64,000 nt of DNA from an uncultured Lachnospiraceae bacterium (GTDB taxonomy: Bacteria; Bacillota; Clostridia; Lachnospirales; Lachnospiraceae). The notes beneath the pieces are model-generated. The model saw only the letters and a program-made list of their open reading frames with translations. It was not told where the DNA came from and did not search any database. Shown piece after piece: positions 63,193-64,000 of this stretch. The stretch is from NCBI GenBank assembly GCA_910583835.1, contig CAJTYM010000021.1:1-64000 (forward strand), given 5' to 3'. Position 1 is the stretch's first letter. Every line of letters begins with the position of its first letter. Position numbers and translations under genes: made by a program.

Positions 63193-63893
63193 CAGTTATT
63201 AACGGAACGGAAAAGCACGGCGTAACCTACCACTTGAAAGAGATGTTTTTATCAGAGTTTAGAGGGAAAGCGAATATTACGGAATATTATCTTCCGAAAG
63301 ACTGTCCGAACTTCTGCACCGGCTGCACAAACTGCATATTAAAGGGCGAAAAGGCTTGTAAAGACGCAGAATACATTGAAAGAATTGATAGTTCGCTCTT
63401 GGAAGCAGATTTAATTGTAATGGTCTCTCCTGCTTATGTGTTTCACATAACCGGCGCAATGAAAAACCTTCTCGACCATTTTGCATATCGCTGGCTGCCG
63501 CACCGCCCTGCTCCCGAAATGTTCGGAAAACGTGCGGTCATCATTACACAGTGTTTAGGTGCCGGTGCAAAATCTGCGGCAAAAGATATAAAGCACAGCT
63601 TATCTTGGTGGGGCATTTCTAAAATCGGTATTTTTACCGGAGCTTTAATGGGTGATATTGTCTGGGATAAGCTTTCCCAAAAGAAGCAAACGGAACTGAC
63701 AAAAAAGATAGAAAAGCTTTCACAGAAATTTTCACGCATCGACTATACCAAACCTGCACATACAAATTTAATTACAAAATTTAAGTTTTATTTCTGCCGT
63801 AAAATGCAAAAGTCCTTACATAAAGCTGATTCCGAATACCTCGATGGCAAATATTGGGCAGAGCAGGGCTGGCTGGACAAAAAGCAACTGTAA
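63183..63893 (+). CDS. NAD(P)H-dependent flavin oxidoreductase-like protein
   Basis: This 236-residue flavodoxin-fold protein starts MDITVINGTEKHGVTYHL and has a Cys-rich segment CPNFCTGCTNCILKGEKAC typical of NADPH-dependent FMN reductases of the iron-sulfur flavoprotein or WrbA-related group, then VSPAYVFHITGAMKNLLDHFAYRW. The start overlaps tetR by 10 bases, with TTGGAGGTA just before. Likely a redox or detoxification enzyme induced when the repressor binds its ligand. The last 107 bases of the window (63894-64000) show nothing more. Confidence 0.88.
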   Translation: MDITVINGTEKHGVTYHLKEMFLSEFRGKANITEYYLPKDCPNFCTGCTNCILKGEKACKDAEYIERIDSSLLEADLIVMVSPAYVFHITGAMKNLLDHFAYRWLPHRPAPEMFGKRAVIITQCLGAGAKSAAKDIKHSLSWWGISKIGIFTGALMGDIVWDKLSQKKQTELTKKIEKLSQKFSRIDYTKPAHTNLITKFKFYFCRKMQKSLHKADSEYLDGKYWAEQGWLDKKQL

Positions 63894-64000
63894 TATCACA
63901 AAGCACCATTAGTCATCTTCCTTTTCTATCAAATTCTCTTATAAAGGTATTTAAAAAAAATTTGAAATAGTTATTGATTTTTAAAACTGGCGCAGCTATA

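Overview
The window reads as chromosome of an anaerobic Gram-positive bacterium of the Clostridia, most likely Lachnospiraceae. This rests on the uvrC-hprK-murB-rapZ-whiA block, HydF with a TM1266-type regulator, a type III glutamine synthetase, an ammonium transporter fused to P-II, many BspA-type leucine-rich-repeat and InlB-repeat surface proteins, strong AGGAGG-type ribosome binding sites, and frequent TTG/GTG starts. No rRNA, tRNA, CRISPR array, integrase or classical insertion sequence was seen. The genus cannot be fixed from the sequence alone.

Layout. 1-3.3 kb: the end of a tryptophan operon (trpB, trpA, then a displaced trpD). 3.3-4.4 kb: an Rpn/PD-(D/E)XK 'transposase' nuclease on the minus strand. 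4.5-13.5 kb: an exported-protein region with two paralogous LRR proteins flanking a broken ABC ATPase gene, an LRR remnant and a subtilisin-like protease, followed by a 1529-residue mosaic phospholipase C-like protein. 13.7-23.7 kb: housekeeping genes (YbaK, DegV, TrkA/TrkH potassium uptake, TM1266 regulator and HydF, two tandem sigma factors, a HAD phosphatase, CTP synthase on the minus strand). 23.9-35.1 kb: FtsH with a very long acidic tail, then UvrC, HPr kinase, M18 aminopeptidase, MurB, RapZ, WhiA and a lipid kinase.

35.2-47.7 kb is more accessory. It holds a probable type I toxin-antitoxin module (33-residue Hol-Tox-like peptide with a convergent RNA), a sigma factor with its DUF4367-type partner, and a small secreted protein. 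Next come an AT-rich RHS polymorphic toxin with a C-terminal AHH-type nuclease and a likely immunity gene, a decayed lipoprotein gene, a four-gene ABC transporter operon, a lipoprotein and fructose-bisphosphate aldolase. 47.9-53.4 kb is an 1836-residue beta-helix/InlB-repeat surface protein. 53.5-58.7 kb is a nitrogen-assimilation block (GlnN, Amt-PII fusion, receiver-like protein); both glnN and amt are preceded by terminator-like hairpins. 58.8-62.3 kb is a minus-strand GH43 glycosidase with carbohydrate-binding modules and an LRR tail. The window ends with a TetR regulator, with paired palindromic operators in its own promoter, and a flavin reductase-like partner.

The most interesting parts are the Hol-Tox type I module, the RHS-AHH toxin locus, the nitrogen leaders with the atypical receiver, and several local repeat structures (a triplicated translation-initiation region, FtsH tail repeats, and a 20-bp perfect inverted repeat).
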